From NCBI GenBank assembly GCA_905480605.1, contig CAJQRD010000016.1, positions 169,992 through 233,991 on the forward strand: a stretch of 64,000 bases of DNA. The letters run 5' to 3'. The notes below the pieces were generated by a model. That model had not been told where the DNA came from. It saw nothing but the letters and a program-made list of their open reading frames with translations, and made no database searches. Shown piece after piece: positions 40,933-50,530 of the stretch (its first letter is position 1; every line of letters begins with the position of its first letter). The DNA is from an uncultured Saprospiraceae bacterium. GTDB lineage: Bacteria; Bacteroidota; Bacteroidia; Chitinophagales; Saprospiraceae. The translations under genes and the position numbers were made by a program.

Positions 40933-42810
40933 TTAAAGTTCTTGGGGCAATACCATGTCTACCCTTGTACCTATAGGTTTATTATTTTCATCATACAAGT
41001 CTATGTATTCAAACAACGAATGATAATTGTACAGCTTGTTGATCGCAGTCAACCTATCTTCAATAATTTGAGTGCCGATCGACTTATGTGAATTAAGTTT
41101 ATTGGACCTTAAGTTTTGAGCATATTCTCGGCCCACTCCGTTGTCAATAATTATTACCCTATAATATTCTTCATCTACAGCCTCTATTTTTAATTCAATG
41201 TGTCCTTTACGATCTTCATTAAGGCCAATCCCGTGATTGATAGAATTTTCTAAGAATGGTTGAAATATCATTGGTGGAATCCTAGTGAAAGTTGTGTCTA
41301 TAGTTTCATCAATTTCAATAGTATAAGTAAAAGAATTTCTAAATCTGATTTGCTCAAGGTCTAAGTATTGGCGCATGGCTTCTATTTCATCATGTAAGGT
41401 GATTAGACGTTGTCTAGAATTATTAAGTACCTTCCTGAATAATCCAGAAAACCTATCTATAAACTTAGCGGCATCAATGTTTTCATTATTCAATATATAC
41501 AACTTTAAAGTATTCATTGAATTGTACAAGAAATGTGGATTTAATTGATTCCGTAATACCAATAATTCCAACTCTGCAATTTCTTTCTCAACTTGATTGT
41601 TGCGTTCTCTTAACTTATAAATTTGCAAATCACCCTCAAGTTTTTGTTTAGCTTCCCTTTCTAATTTTATAATGGATTCTTTCGCTTTTATACGATCCAA
41701 CTCTCCAATATATGCCAAAAACCCCAATGCTGATGTAATCCCCATAATAAAGATTAGCATTCCTATCGTAAAAAAATCTAAAGGAGCTATGCCATAAATA
41801 ATTATATTTTTAAGACTGGTATACATGGCTAGAATCCCAAATAAAATCAAAACAGCGTTAGAGTATCCAATGATTAAAGTTTGAATACTTGCTTTTTTAT
41901 AAATAAGGTAACCTGAAATAAATGTACTGTAAATAATAATAAATACTCTGTAAATATTATAGATGTTTTCACTCAGGTTTTTATTGACAAAAAAAGAAAT
42001 AAATATTACAACAGAAGACAATAATGCAAATCTTGCAAAGTATTTTAACAATCTAGCAAATTGACGATCTTCATATCTTGCATCTAAAAATTCGTATAGA
42101 AAGAGCGCTAAAAAATAATACATTATAGGTTGAACTGCATTGTTAAAAACCTGGATACCACCCATGCCTATAAGGTTATATAACGCATCAGATAGGTAAG
42201 TAACTTTATTGACATAATAAACGCTTATCATCAAAGCATGCATGCCGTAATAGAGATAAACCTTGATCTTTGAAATGCCAAACATTATCAGCGACATAAT
42301 ACCAAAAAGAAGCATTATCAATACAAAGGAATTGGTCAAATGTACAAAAAACGGATGCCTATAATTAGATATACTAGATTTGTAACTGAGATTATTAAAA
42401 GTTTTTTCGTTTAGGAAAGTTATTGGGTTCCTCCATGGGCCTGCATCAACTATTAGCTCCAAATTCAGCTCTTCATTGACAATGTTCGACAGTTTAAAAA
42501 TCTCTAAAAGATCATTGTTGAAAACACCGAAATCATTTGAGATATTAGCAATGTGTAACTCAGGATTATATCCTTTAATATCAGATAAGTTAAGATCGCC
42601 CACTACAAATAAATCACCTTTAAATTGATCTTTCAAAAGAAGCTTGACCTTTATAATGTCCTTATTGTTTACATTAAAATCAGTCGCTAAAAAACTGGTA
42701 ATTCCGGTATTATTGTCAAGTGTCAATTCATAAGGAGTTTGTCCTGACAAATTTAATGACATATAAAAAACGCAGAGTAATGATAATATTTGAGTGATGG
42801 ATTTAGACAT
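40933..42810 (-). CDS. LytS-type sensor histidine kinase with 7TM sensor
   Basis: This membrane sensor kinase has 625 residues. It has a signal peptide (about 1-24), an extracytoplasmic beta domain (about 25-150), and about seven transmembrane segments (about 158-370), the layout of 7TMR-DISM sensors. A coiled coil (372-415) leads to the His_kinase domain with the phosphorylated His426 in NQLNPHFLYNSMNTLK, an N box in PFLENSINHGIG and a G box in IIDNGVGREYAQ. It overlaps its partner regulator by 8 bases (the regulator is first), so the two form one translationally coupled pair. Confidence 0.92.
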   Translation of the reverse strand: MSKSITQILSLLCVFYMSLNLSGQTPYELTLDNNTGITSFLATDFNVNNKDIIKVKLLLKDQFKGDLFVVGDLNLSDIKGYNPELHIANISNDFGVFNNDLLEIFKLSNIVNEELNLELIVDAGPWRNPITFLNEKTFNNLSYKSSISNYRHPFFVHLTNSFVLIMLLFGIMSLIMFGISKIKVYLYYGMHALMISVYYVNKVTYLSDALYNLIGMGGIQVFNNAVQPIMYYFLALFLYEFLDARYEDRQFARLLKYFARFALLSSVVIFISFFVNKNLSENIYNIYRVFIIIYSTFISGYLIYKKASIQTLIIGYSNAVLILFGILAMYTSLKNIIIYGIAPLDFFTIGMLIFIMGITSALGFLAYIGELDRIKAKESIIKLEREAKQKLEGDLQIYKLRERNNQVEKEIAELELLVLRNQLNPHFLYNSMNTLKLYILNNENIDAAKFIDRFSGLFRKVLNNSRQRLITLHDEIEAMRQYLDLEQIRFRNSFTYTIEIDETIDTTFTRIPPMIFQPFLENSINHGIGLNEDRKGHIELKIEAVDEEYYRVIIIDNGVGREYAQNLRSNKLNSHKSIGTQIIEDRLTAINKLYNYHSLFEYIDLYDENNKPIGTRVDMVLPQEL

Positions 42811-43573
42811 TAACTTCTAGAAATTGATAAAACTCCTTTTTCCTTGATCTCGCTATAGCGATAGATTTACCATCTTTCATGACAATATATCCACCATCTG
42901 ATTTAACTAAATTTTCAATGTGATTGGTATTGACAATAAAACTTTTATGACACCTAAAAAATAGATTGCTGGGTAAGATTCCTTCGTAATAACTGAGGTT
43001 TTTTGAAATAACATATTTTTCAGCCTCTACTGTAAATATATTAGTATAGGAGTTATCGGACTCACAATATAAAATGGAATCAATATCAACAAATGTTACG
43101 CCTTTTAGCGTTGACAACGCAATCTTATGAATTCCCCCATCATTTAGATTCTGAATCTGTTGTTTTAAAAAGTCAAAACGCTTCTTATTTTTAAGATTTT
43201 TTTGTTCAGTCAGGTTATCTATAGTTATCTTTAATTCATCTGCCTTTATCGGTTTTAACAAATAATCAAAAGCGCTTGAGCGGATGGCCTTGATAGCATA
43301 TTCATCATGAGAAGTTGTAAAAACAACAGCAAAAGAATCTGGTTTAACCATGCTTAAAACATCAAAACCGTCTAAGTGTGGCATTTCAATATCAAGAAAT
43401 ACAATATCTGGGTTAAGATCATTAATAGCCAAAATGCCTTCTTTCCCGGATGCACAGATTTTGATAAGGTTAATTTTGCCACTAAAAGGCTGTAACTCCT
43501 TGGCTAATACTTCTCTACATTGGGGTTCATCGTCTATAATAATTGCACTTAGTTTCATTTCGCCAGATTTCAA
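42803..43573 (-). CDS. LytTR-family response regulator
   Basis: This is a DNA-binding response regulator of 256 residues; ATG 43558 (MKLSAIIIDDEP) is a possible shorter start. The receiver domain has acidic residues in IIIDDEPQC, phospho-acceptor Asp61 in DIVFLDIEMPHLDG, and the conserved Lys in YLLKPIKADEL. The C-terminal LytTR domain (about 155-250) contains YCESDNSYTNIF and FFRCHKSFIVNTNHIE, which bind short direct repeats in target promoters. It precedes and overlaps the kinase gene. Its targets are not evident in the window. Confidence 0.94.
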   Translation of the reverse strand: MKSGEMKLSAIIIDDEPQCREVLAKELQPFSGKINLIKICASGKEGILAINDLNPDIVFLDIEMPHLDGFDVLSMVKPDSFAVVFTTSHDEYAIKAIRSSAFDYLLKPIKADELKITIDNLTEQKNLKNKKRFDFLKQQIQNLNDGGIHKIALSTLKGVTFVDIDSILYCESDNSYTNIFTVEAEKYVISKNLSYYEGILPSNLFFRCHKSFIVNTNHIENLVKSDGGYIVMKDGKSIAIARSRKKEFYQFLEVNV

Positions 43574-43714
43574 CTTGAAGATAGTGAAATGTTTCCAGCT
43601 TAAAAAAGCTTATTTATAAAGTGTCACTTTGAGTTTAGGAAGTGTTGATTTGAGAGCATTTTGAGCAGAGTTACATGATAAAACTTAGCTATATAAGAGC
43701 TCAGCTAAACGATT

Positions 43715-45217
43715 TTAAGAATCCATCATAATAATCCTATCTGAAATATCTTTAACCGTTTCTAAATCATGCGAAATAAACAGAATCCCTATCTTATTTT
43801 CATAACTGATCACTTTTAGCATATGTATAATCTGCTTTTTGATAATCGCATCTAGACTTGATAAAATTTCATCACATACCAACAGCTGTGGTTTAGAAAG
43901 TAGAGCTCTTGCAATTAACAAACGTTGACGTTGACCTCCAGACATTTGCTTTGGTGTCTTTTCCAAAATACTCGGATCCAAAGAAACTTCTGCCAGTTTA
44001 TTTTCGATTAATATTTGATCATACTTTTCATTAAGCACATCTAACGCTTCTTTCATCACTTGCCTGCCAGTTCGATGAGGAGACAAACTGCCTAAAGGAT
44101 CTTGAAATATTATCTGAACATTAGATCTGTAATCAAGGTACTCAACTTTAGTAAGTTTATCAATTTGCTTATTCTTGTAATAAACATTTCCTGAGTCAGC
44201 CATTAATAAACCTGCAATAATTTTGCCTATTGTAGATTTTCCAGAACCAGACTCACCAACCAAACCAATGATTTCACCTTTCTTAATTTTTAGATTAAAC
44301 CCATTAAGGACATTTTGTTTTTGTTTTGAAATCAATCCCTTGGAAGAAGTAAATCCATGTTCAATATCGACCAAACTTAGGATGAATCCATCAGATGCTA
44401 CTCGCTCGCCTCTTGATTCATCAGCTAAAGATAATCCAAGAAGTTCTTTGGTAATATCATGATGAGGACTGATAATTACATTCTTACAATAACCTTTTTC
44501 AATTATCCTTCCTTCGTGTATAACACACAAGTAATCACAATAATTAGAAACCAACTCCATATTATGGGAAACCAAAATAATGGTCATATTTAAGGTGTCT
44601 CGTAAGGTGGATATCAAGTCTAAAATTTCAACTTTCAGTTGACTATTCAAGGCAGAAGTTGGTTCATCTATCAAAAGTATTTTTGGACTGTGAACAATAC
44701 CTAAGGCAATTAAAACACGCTGCAATTGTCCCCCTGATAATTGATGTGGATATTTATTGAGCGTTAACTCAGCATTTTCAATTCCAACAAGCTTAAGAAC
44801 TTCTTTACATCTCCAAGACAATTTGTTTTGTTGATAATTGACCAAATTGAGTCTTTCAACCAATTGCTGAGAGATTTTTTGAGAAGGATTTAAAACCTCA
44901 GATGATAATTGAAAGACAAAACCAAAGTGATTTTTTCTATTTTCAATTAGGATATTTGATGCTGTGGAAATGATATTAATTGACTGATTTCCATCCTTAC
45001 TCACCAATATTTGACCATCTGTCCTGTACCGTGAAATACCTTCAAATAAATGCAGAATTGACTTTAATAACATAGATTTACCAGAACCCGAAGCTCCAAC
45101 AATACCTGTAATTTTCCCGTATGGTACATCGATGTTAATATCTTTTAAGATATGCGTCAATTGGCCATTGAATCCCAACCACAAATTAAAATTCTTTATT
45201 TGTAATGCCTTTTCCAC
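43715..45217 (-). CDS. Dual ATP-binding ABC transporter protein (oligopeptide type)
   Basis: This protein has two ABC ATPase domains in one chain of 500 residues, as in YejF/GsiA, resembling a fused OppD-OppF. Domain 1 has Walker A GASGSGKS (41-48), signature LSGGQLQRV (160-168) and Walker B LLLIDEPTSAL. Domain 2 has Walker A GESGSGKS (321-328), a Q-loop FQDPLGSLSPHRTG, signature MSGGQRQRLLIARALL and Walker B LLVCDEILSSLD. The first Q-loop, FQLSSEVLNP, deviates from the usual FQEP form. No permease or binding protein gene is adjacent, so the rest of the transporter must be encoded elsewhere. Confidence 0.9.
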   Translation of the reverse strand: MEKALQIKNFNLWLGFNGQLTHILKDINIDVPYGKITGIVGASGSGKSMLLKSILHLFEGISRYRTDGQILVSKDGNQSINIISTASNILIENRKNHFGFVFQLSSEVLNPSQKISQQLVERLNLVNYQQNKLSWRCKEVLKLVGIENAELTLNKYPHQLSGGQLQRVLIALGIVHSPKILLIDEPTSALNSQLKVEILDLISTLRDTLNMTIILVSHNMELVSNYCDYLCVIHEGRIIEKGYCKNVIISPHHDITKELLGLSLADESRGERVASDGFILSLVDIEHGFTSSKGLISKQKQNVLNGFNLKIKKGEIIGLVGESGSGKSTIGKIIAGLLMADSGNVYYKNKQIDKLTKVEYLDYRSNVQIIFQDPLGSLSPHRTGRQVMKEALDVLNEKYDQILIENKLAEVSLDPSILEKTPKQMSGGQRQRLLIARALLSKPQLLVCDEILSSLDAIIKKQIIHMLKVISYENKIGILFISHDLETVKDISDRIIMMDS

Positions 45218-45472
45218 TTATTTATATCGAAAATTAAAAACACAATCTAATCAAAACAAGGGGAATTTACTATAACAGACACAGGTAAAACATAGGGTTT
45301 TCATTTATTTATTTATAAATGATAAAATTGTATGAATAATAAGTAAATCTAATTTGTACTTTAAGCGTTATAAGTGTTATTCAAAGGATGATTTGATTTA
45401 GAAAATGTTATTTTTTAGTTTATCAATACAACCTAGGTTTTTTAATGACAACAATAACTACAATAGAGATAG

Positions 45473-48400
45473 ATGAAACGTGCATTTAAAATAATTTTGG
45501 CCATTTTATTAATCCTAGTGATATTAATTTTATTAGTGCCGATCTTTTTCAAACCAGAATTGGTTCAAGCCTTAAAAGAACAGATCAACGAGAAGGTAAA
45601 TGCAGAGGTTAGTTTTGAGGACGTGGACTTGTCATTTATCAGAACACTGCCTAAGTTAAGTATCGACCTACAAGATCTTTCAATTAAAGGCGTTGGAGAA
45701 TTTGAAGGAAAGAATTTATTTTCTGCTAAAGACATCTCAATCACCACTGATTTCAAATCGCTTTTCAAGTCACAAGAAGGTATCACTCTTTATAGTATAA
45801 ATATAGATAATGCTGTTGTTGACATTATAGTTAACAAATACGGAAAGGCGAATTACGACATAAGTAAACCAAAAGAGACGTCAACCAATGACGATAGTTT
45901 CTTTGGGTCAATAGAAAAGTATACATTGACAAATTCGAACATCAATTACAATGATCAGTCATCCAATATGGTTTTAGATCTCAAAAATATTGAACACGAA
46001 GGTTCTGGTCAATTCAAAGATGTTGTTTTTGATTTGTCTACTAAAACAAATGTTGAAAGTACTAATTTCAGTTATGGCAATATTCAATATTTAAAAAATG
46101 TAAAAATAAAAGGAGATGTAGATTTGAACGTAGATGCTGAAAACCAAAAATACACATTTAAGGAAAACAATCTAAAAATCAATGACTTGGACTTGGCATT
46201 TATTGGCAGTATAAAATTACTGGCAGATGCATTTGATCTCGATTTAAATGTAAATGCACCTAATAACAAAATTGGTTCAATCATTTCAATCATTCCAAAT
46301 TTATACACTGAAGACTTTGCAAATGTCATTTCAAAAGGAACGAGTACATTAAAGGGATCCATAAAAGGCATTTACAAATCAACAGAAGACATCTACCCTC
46401 TTTTAGATTTGAAACTGGCTATCGACAATGGTTATATAAAATATCCTGACCTGAAGCTACCTATAGAAGACATTGATCTGCTAGTAGGTGTAGTTTCAAA
46501 AAATAAAAACCTGGCAGACCTAACGGTTGATATAAAAAGTTCGAAATTTAAAATAAAAGATAAAACTGTAAATGCTGAAGCACTTTTGAAAAACATACTG
46601 GGCAATACTTACATAGATGCAAGAATGGATGGGGCTATGAGTTTACCTGACTTATTAGACGCTTTACCATTGTCATTTATTAGTGCAAAGTCAGGAGAAA
46701 TCTCAACTGATTTTGAACTGATGGCAAAGAAAAATGATATTATAAACAAGGCCTATGAAAAAATTGAGTTTACAGGAAAAGCAAACGCATCTAATTTAGA
46801 TCTTAGGTATGATAATAAAATAGACATTCAATCAAATGAAATTTCAGCTTTATTTGATCCAAGGAATATTGATATTAAAACACAAAACATCAATGTAGGC
46901 CAAAGTGATTTTAGTGGTCTTATTAATATTAAAGATGCATTGATGGCAATTGCAGATTCACTGATACCAAATACATCAATTCAAGTCACAAGTCGGAAGT
47001 TAAATTTAAATGAATTGCAAAATGTGTTCTTAGATAATTCGGATATTGACACCACAATCACAAGTAAAACCACATTGCCGACTGCCTTAATAAACTACAA
47101 AGCCAACAAAGTCATTTATGAAGATTATAAAATTGAAAACTTAAATGGGAGTATTAATATAACTGAAGATGACGTTAAAATCAATAACTCAAATGTTGAT
47201 TTAAATTCCTCTAAACTTAACTTCAATGGTGGTTTAACAAATTTAAATGGTTATTTGAATGAAGGTGGAAAAATTATAGGTAAATTATTTATAGAAGCAG
47301 ATAAAATCAATGCTGACGATTACTTAACTGCTGAAATAGAAAACACAAAAGAACAAAGCGCAGTCATAGTTCCAAAAGAATATGATCTTGAAATATACCC
47401 CACAATTAACGTTCTAAAGTATGGCAATTATACATTTAGAAACATCTCTGGTAAAATAGATATTAATGAAGGTATAGCACAAATCGAAAATGGTCAATCA
47501 AAACTATTTGATGGGAAGATAAAGTTTGATGGCAAGTATGATACCAGTAAGGATGGCGCGCCATTTTTTGATTTCAAATACAATATGGATGATTTGAAAT
47601 TTCAAGAAATGTTTAAAAAGTCCGAATCATTCAAACTTCTGGCACCTATTGCTGCCTTCATAGAAGGCATTTTCAATTCTACTCTAATAATTTCTGGACC
47701 ATTGAAGACAGATATGCTTCCTGACTTAACAAAAATAAATGCATCTGGCTTTTTAGAAACAGTCAGAGGAAAAATTACAGGATTCAAACCATTGGAAGAT
47801 TTAGCCAACACATTAAAAATTAGTGAACTGGCAAAGATGGACATCAAGGATTCAAAGAATTGGTTTGATATAAAAGACGGGGTTGTGAGTATAAAACCGC
47901 ATGATTACTCAATCAGTGATATGTCATTTACTGTCGGAGGAAGTCACTCGCTTGATCAAACAATTGACTATATCATAAAGGCAAAAATACCTAGAGCAAA
48001 ATTGAAAGACGCAAACTTAGGATCAGCTTTAGAAAAAGGCATGAGTACCTTGGAAGAAGCTGCATCTTCAAGAGGTGTCAATTTGGATTTGGGTGAGAAT
48101 ATTTTCCTTGACATCTATTTAACAGGTAGCATCACCAAGCCAAAACTCAAAATTATTCCAATTGGTTCAGGAGGAAAAACGCTGAAAGATGTTGTTAAAG
48201 ATAAAATAACCAAGGAAGTTGGAATTCTAAAAGATACTATAACCAAAGAATTTGAAAAAAAGACTTCAGAAATAAAAGATACTGTAGCCAAAGTGATCAA
48301 AACGAAAGTGGACACCATCAAAACGCAAGTCGAAGGAAAATTAAAAGAGAAGTCTGATCAGGTCCTAGGGAAGATAAAAGATCAAGTAAAGGAAAAAGTG

Positions 48401-48562
48401 GACTCAACTATTATTGGAACTGTTAAAGACAGCTTAGAATCCAAAATTGGAGATAAAGTTGGAGATATTTTAGGCGAAAAAGGGAAAGCGGAAATCGATT
48501 CTTTAAAGGAAAAATTGAATGATTGGAATCCTTTTAAGAAAAAGAAGAAGAATAATAATTAA
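45473..48562 (+). CDS. AsmA-like family membrane protein
   Basis: This is a large inner-membrane-anchored periplasmic protein of 1029 residues. One N-terminal membrane helix (about 6-26) is followed by AsmA-type sequence (VNAEVSFEDVDLSFIRTLP, LSIDLQDLSIKGVGEF). The long middle is repetitive beta structure expected of the AsmA/TamB lipid-transfer superfamily, and the conserved C-terminal AsmA_2 part contains GGSHSLDQTIDYIIKAKIPR. The last ~120 residues are Lys/Asp/Glu-rich amphipathic helix (repeats like KDTITKEFEKKTSEIKDTV) ending NPFKKKKKNNN. AsmA-like proteins are thought to move phospholipids between membranes. It stands alone and is followed by a 7-nt repeat array. Confidence 0.85.
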   Translation: MKRAFKIILAILLILVILILLVPIFFKPELVQALKEQINEKVNAEVSFEDVDLSFIRTLPKLSIDLQDLSIKGVGEFEGKNLFSAKDISITTDFKSLFKSQEGITLYSINIDNAVVDIIVNKYGKANYDISKPKETSTNDDSFFGSIEKYTLTNSNINYNDQSSNMVLDLKNIEHEGSGQFKDVVFDLSTKTNVESTNFSYGNIQYLKNVKIKGDVDLNVDAENQKYTFKENNLKINDLDLAFIGSIKLLADAFDLDLNVNAPNNKIGSIISIIPNLYTEDFANVISKGTSTLKGSIKGIYKSTEDIYPLLDLKLAIDNGYIKYPDLKLPIEDIDLLVGVVSKNKNLADLTVDIKSSKFKIKDKTVNAEALLKNILGNTYIDARMDGAMSLPDLLDALPLSFISAKSGEISTDFELMAKKNDIINKAYEKIEFTGKANASNLDLRYDNKIDIQSNEISALFDPRNIDIKTQNINVGQSDFSGLINIKDALMAIADSLIPNTSIQVTSRKLNLNELQNVFLDNSDIDTTITSKTTLPTALINYKANKVIYEDYKIENLNGSINITEDDVKINNSNVDLNSSKLNFNGGLTNLNGYLNEGGKIIGKLFIEADKINADDYLTAEIENTKEQSAVIVPKEYDLEIYPTINVLKYGNYTFRNISGKIDINEGIAQIENGQSKLFDGKIKFDGKYDTSKDGAPFFDFKYNMDDLKFQEMFKKSESFKLLAPIAAFIEGIFNSTLIISGPLKTDMLPDLTKINASGFLETVRGKITGFKPLEDLANTLKISELAKMDIKDSKNWFDIKDGVVSIKPHDYSISDMSFTVGGSHSLDQTIDYIIKAKIPRAKLKDANLGSALEKGMSTLEEAASSRGVNLDLGENIFLDIYLTGSITKPKLKIIPIGSGGKTLKDVVKDKITKEVGILKDTITKEFEKKTSEIKDTVAKVIKTKVDTIKTQVEGKLKEKSDQVLGKIKDQVKEKVDSTIIGTVKDSLESKIGDKVGDILGEKGKAEIDSLKEKLNDWNPFKKKKKNNN

Positions 48563-48698
<136 letters not shown>

Positions 48699-48736
48699 AT
48701 TCTAATTAATAGTTTATGATTAATATTGAATGATTA

Positions 48737-48764
48737 GGGAAATTGTGTGGGGGAAATTGTGTGG
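48737..48764. repeat. Tandem 14-nt duplication
   Basis: Two identical copies of GGGAAATTGTGTGG lie head to tail, followed by the first seven bases of a third. The unit length is twice that of the neighbouring heptamer arrays. Confidence 0.85.
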
Positions 48765-48796
48765 GGGAAATTTAGGGATTAACAATTACTGATTTA

Positions 48797-48852
48797 GGAT
48801 TTTGGATTAAGGATTATGGATTATGAATTATGGATTAGGAATTAGGAATTAC
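48797..48852. repeat. Second heptanucleotide array, 8 units
   Basis: Fifty-six bases form eight heptamers (GGATTTT, GGATTAA, GGATTAT twice, GAATTAT, GGATTAG, GAATTAG, GAATTAC), the same family as the first array but more diverged. The spacer 48563-48914 holds no gene. Confidence 0.85.
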
Positions 48853-48914
48853 AGGGATTAAAGATTATGAATAAAATTTCCTTATTAGATTAAGTGACAT
48901 TTAAGCATTGTTCA

Positions 48915-49676
48915 CTAACGTACAAACGTGAACTGATTCTCATCAGACAAATTCTCATCAAAGTAGTAATTTTCATAATTGAAGCCTTTTAGGCCTTCTG
49001 TGGATTCGATCTTACTTTTGATGATGTATCTCGTCATTAGACCTCTTGCCTTCTTGGCAGTGAAGGATATAAACTTCAATTTTCCATCTCTGAATTCTTT
49101 GAAATTGATGTCTATAATCTGGCCTTTAATTTTATCCCTATTTATTGCTTGAAAGTATTCTTGTGAAGCCAGGTTGACCAAAACGGCTTTTTCTTGGACT
49201 TTGAGTTGCTTGTTTACTTCTTTTGTGATTTTGTCACCCCAGAAGTGATAAAGGTTTGTTCCTTTTTCTGTTTTTAAGGTTGTACCCATTTCGAGACGGT
49301 AAGGTTGCATTTTATCAAGAGGACTTAACAAGCCGTATAATCCAGAAAGTATTCTGACATGATCTTGAGCGTATAAGATCTCATTATTTGTCAAGCTTGT
49401 TGCATCTAATCCAATGTAAACATCACCTTTAAATGCAAGTAAAGCCGCTTTTGAATTATTGACTGTATAACTTTTGGAGAACTCTTGATATCGTTCAAAA
49501 TTTAGCGCCCCTAGTTTTTCTTTTATACTCATCAATTTCATCAAATCTTCTATTGATTTTTCCTTAAGGACATCAATCAGTTCTAAAGCATCGGATTTAA
49601 ATTTTGGATTCTTTGTGGCCTTAACTGGAGATTCAGTATAATCAAGTGTTTTGGCAGGAGATAAAAGAACTAACAT
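48915..49676 (-). CDS. yaaA: Peroxide stress protein YaaA (UPF0246/DUF328)
   Basis: This protein has 253 residues and begins MLVLLSPAKTLDYTESP, the hallmark of YaaA. Further family motifs are YIGLDATSL, RILSGLYGLLSPLDKMQPYR and LEMGT, then VNLASQEYF and FKEFRDGKLKFISFTAKKAR. In E. coli, YaaA lowers intracellular free iron and limits Fenton damage under peroxide stress. It stands alone between a repeat array and a DUF1573 gene. Confidence 0.93.
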   Translation of the reverse strand: MLVLLSPAKTLDYTESPVKATKNPKFKSDALELIDVLKEKSIEDLMKLMSIKEKLGALNFERYQEFSKSYTVNNSKAALLAFKGDVYIGLDATSLTNNEILYAQDHVRILSGLYGLLSPLDKMQPYRLEMGTTLKTEKGTNLYHFWGDKITKEVNKQLKVQEKAVLVNLASQEYFQAINRDKIKGQIIDINFKEFRDGKLKFISFTAKKARGLMTRYIIKSKIESTEGLKGFNYENYYFDENLSDENQFTFVR

Positions 49677-49781
49677 TTAATTTATTTTTTATGCATAACA
49701 ATCCATTCAAAAATAGGTTTTCGGTTGGCTGCTTAAATAACTCAAATAGTTAATAAAGCATATGGTTTGGGTCAAAACAAA

Positions 49782-49816
49782 AAAAATACCCTCAAGCACA
49801 ACCTGAGGGTATTTTT
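49782..49816 (-). terminator. Terminator of the DUF1573 gene
   Basis: The 8-bp GC-containing stem TACCCTCA/TGAGGGTA is extended by five A-T pairs and ends in a run of U on the minus strand. It lies 18 bases after the stop. Confidence 0.9.
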
Positions 49817-49833
49817 CTGTTTGTGAGTAAAGA

Positions 49834-50319
49834 CTATTTACCACCACTACCACCTAGCATACTAGGCTCAGCTTTTGGCACAGATTCTTCCTCATCTGCT
49901 TTCAATATATTACCAACTACTTTTAAAACGTGAGGATCAGAACCCTCATTAGTAGTAACTTTTACAATTTTATTGATTTTTCCTAATCTGTTTGTTGCAT
50001 ATCTGATCTCAATTTCACCAGATTCTCCTGGCATAATTGGTTCTTTTGGCCATTGAGGAACAGTACAACCGCAACTTCCTTTGCAGTTCTTAATAATTAA
50101 AGGCTCTTTCCCAGTGTTTGTAAACTTAACAACTCTTAAAGGCTCTCCATGTTGCTCGATAGTCCCATATTCAACAGTCTTTGAGTCAAACTCCATGATA
50201 GGACCATTAGGATTTACTTCTTTCTCAGCACTAGGATGAGTAATTTTTGTAGGCTCGATTTGAGCATTTAAACCTATTGCAAAAAAGCAAACCAAAAAAA
50301 TTGTAATGTATTTTGACAT
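49834..50319 (-). CDS. Secreted DUF1573 domain protein
   Basis: This is an exported protein of 161 residues. The signal peptide is MSKYITIFLVCFFAIGLNAQ. The mature part has the DUF1573 immunoglobulin-like fold: FDSKTVEYGTIEQHGEPLRV, FTNTGKEPLIIKNCKGSCGC, TVPQWPKEPIMPGESGEIEI and VTTNEGSDPHVLKVVGN. The three Cys of NCKGSCGC could bind a metal or form disulfides. The C-terminal tail (Glu/Pro/Ser/Gly-rich) is disordered. These small proteins are abundant in Bacteroidota and of unknown function. Confidence 0.85.
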   Translation of the reverse strand: MSKYITIFLVCFFAIGLNAQIEPTKITHPSAEKEVNPNGPIMEFDSKTVEYGTIEQHGEPLRVVKFTNTGKEPLIIKNCKGSCGCTVPQWPKEPIMPGESGEIEIRYATNRLGKINKIVKVTTNEGSDPHVLKVVGNILKADEEESVPKAEPSMLGGSGGK

Positions 50320-50530
50320 TTTTTATGTTTTATTTATAAGTGTATACAATTAATAAAGCAAATTTAAGATTTAAAAGTTCAAAATAAAAGACCTAATTGT
50401 TTAATAAGAAGTTAATTTTTGACTTTCCTGCCTCTAATATGTCCTTTTAATGCAAAGATTGCACCAAAAAAGTGGTTAAAAATGACTACTTTTATGTTCC
50501 CTTATGATAACGAATTAAACCAGAACCTGA

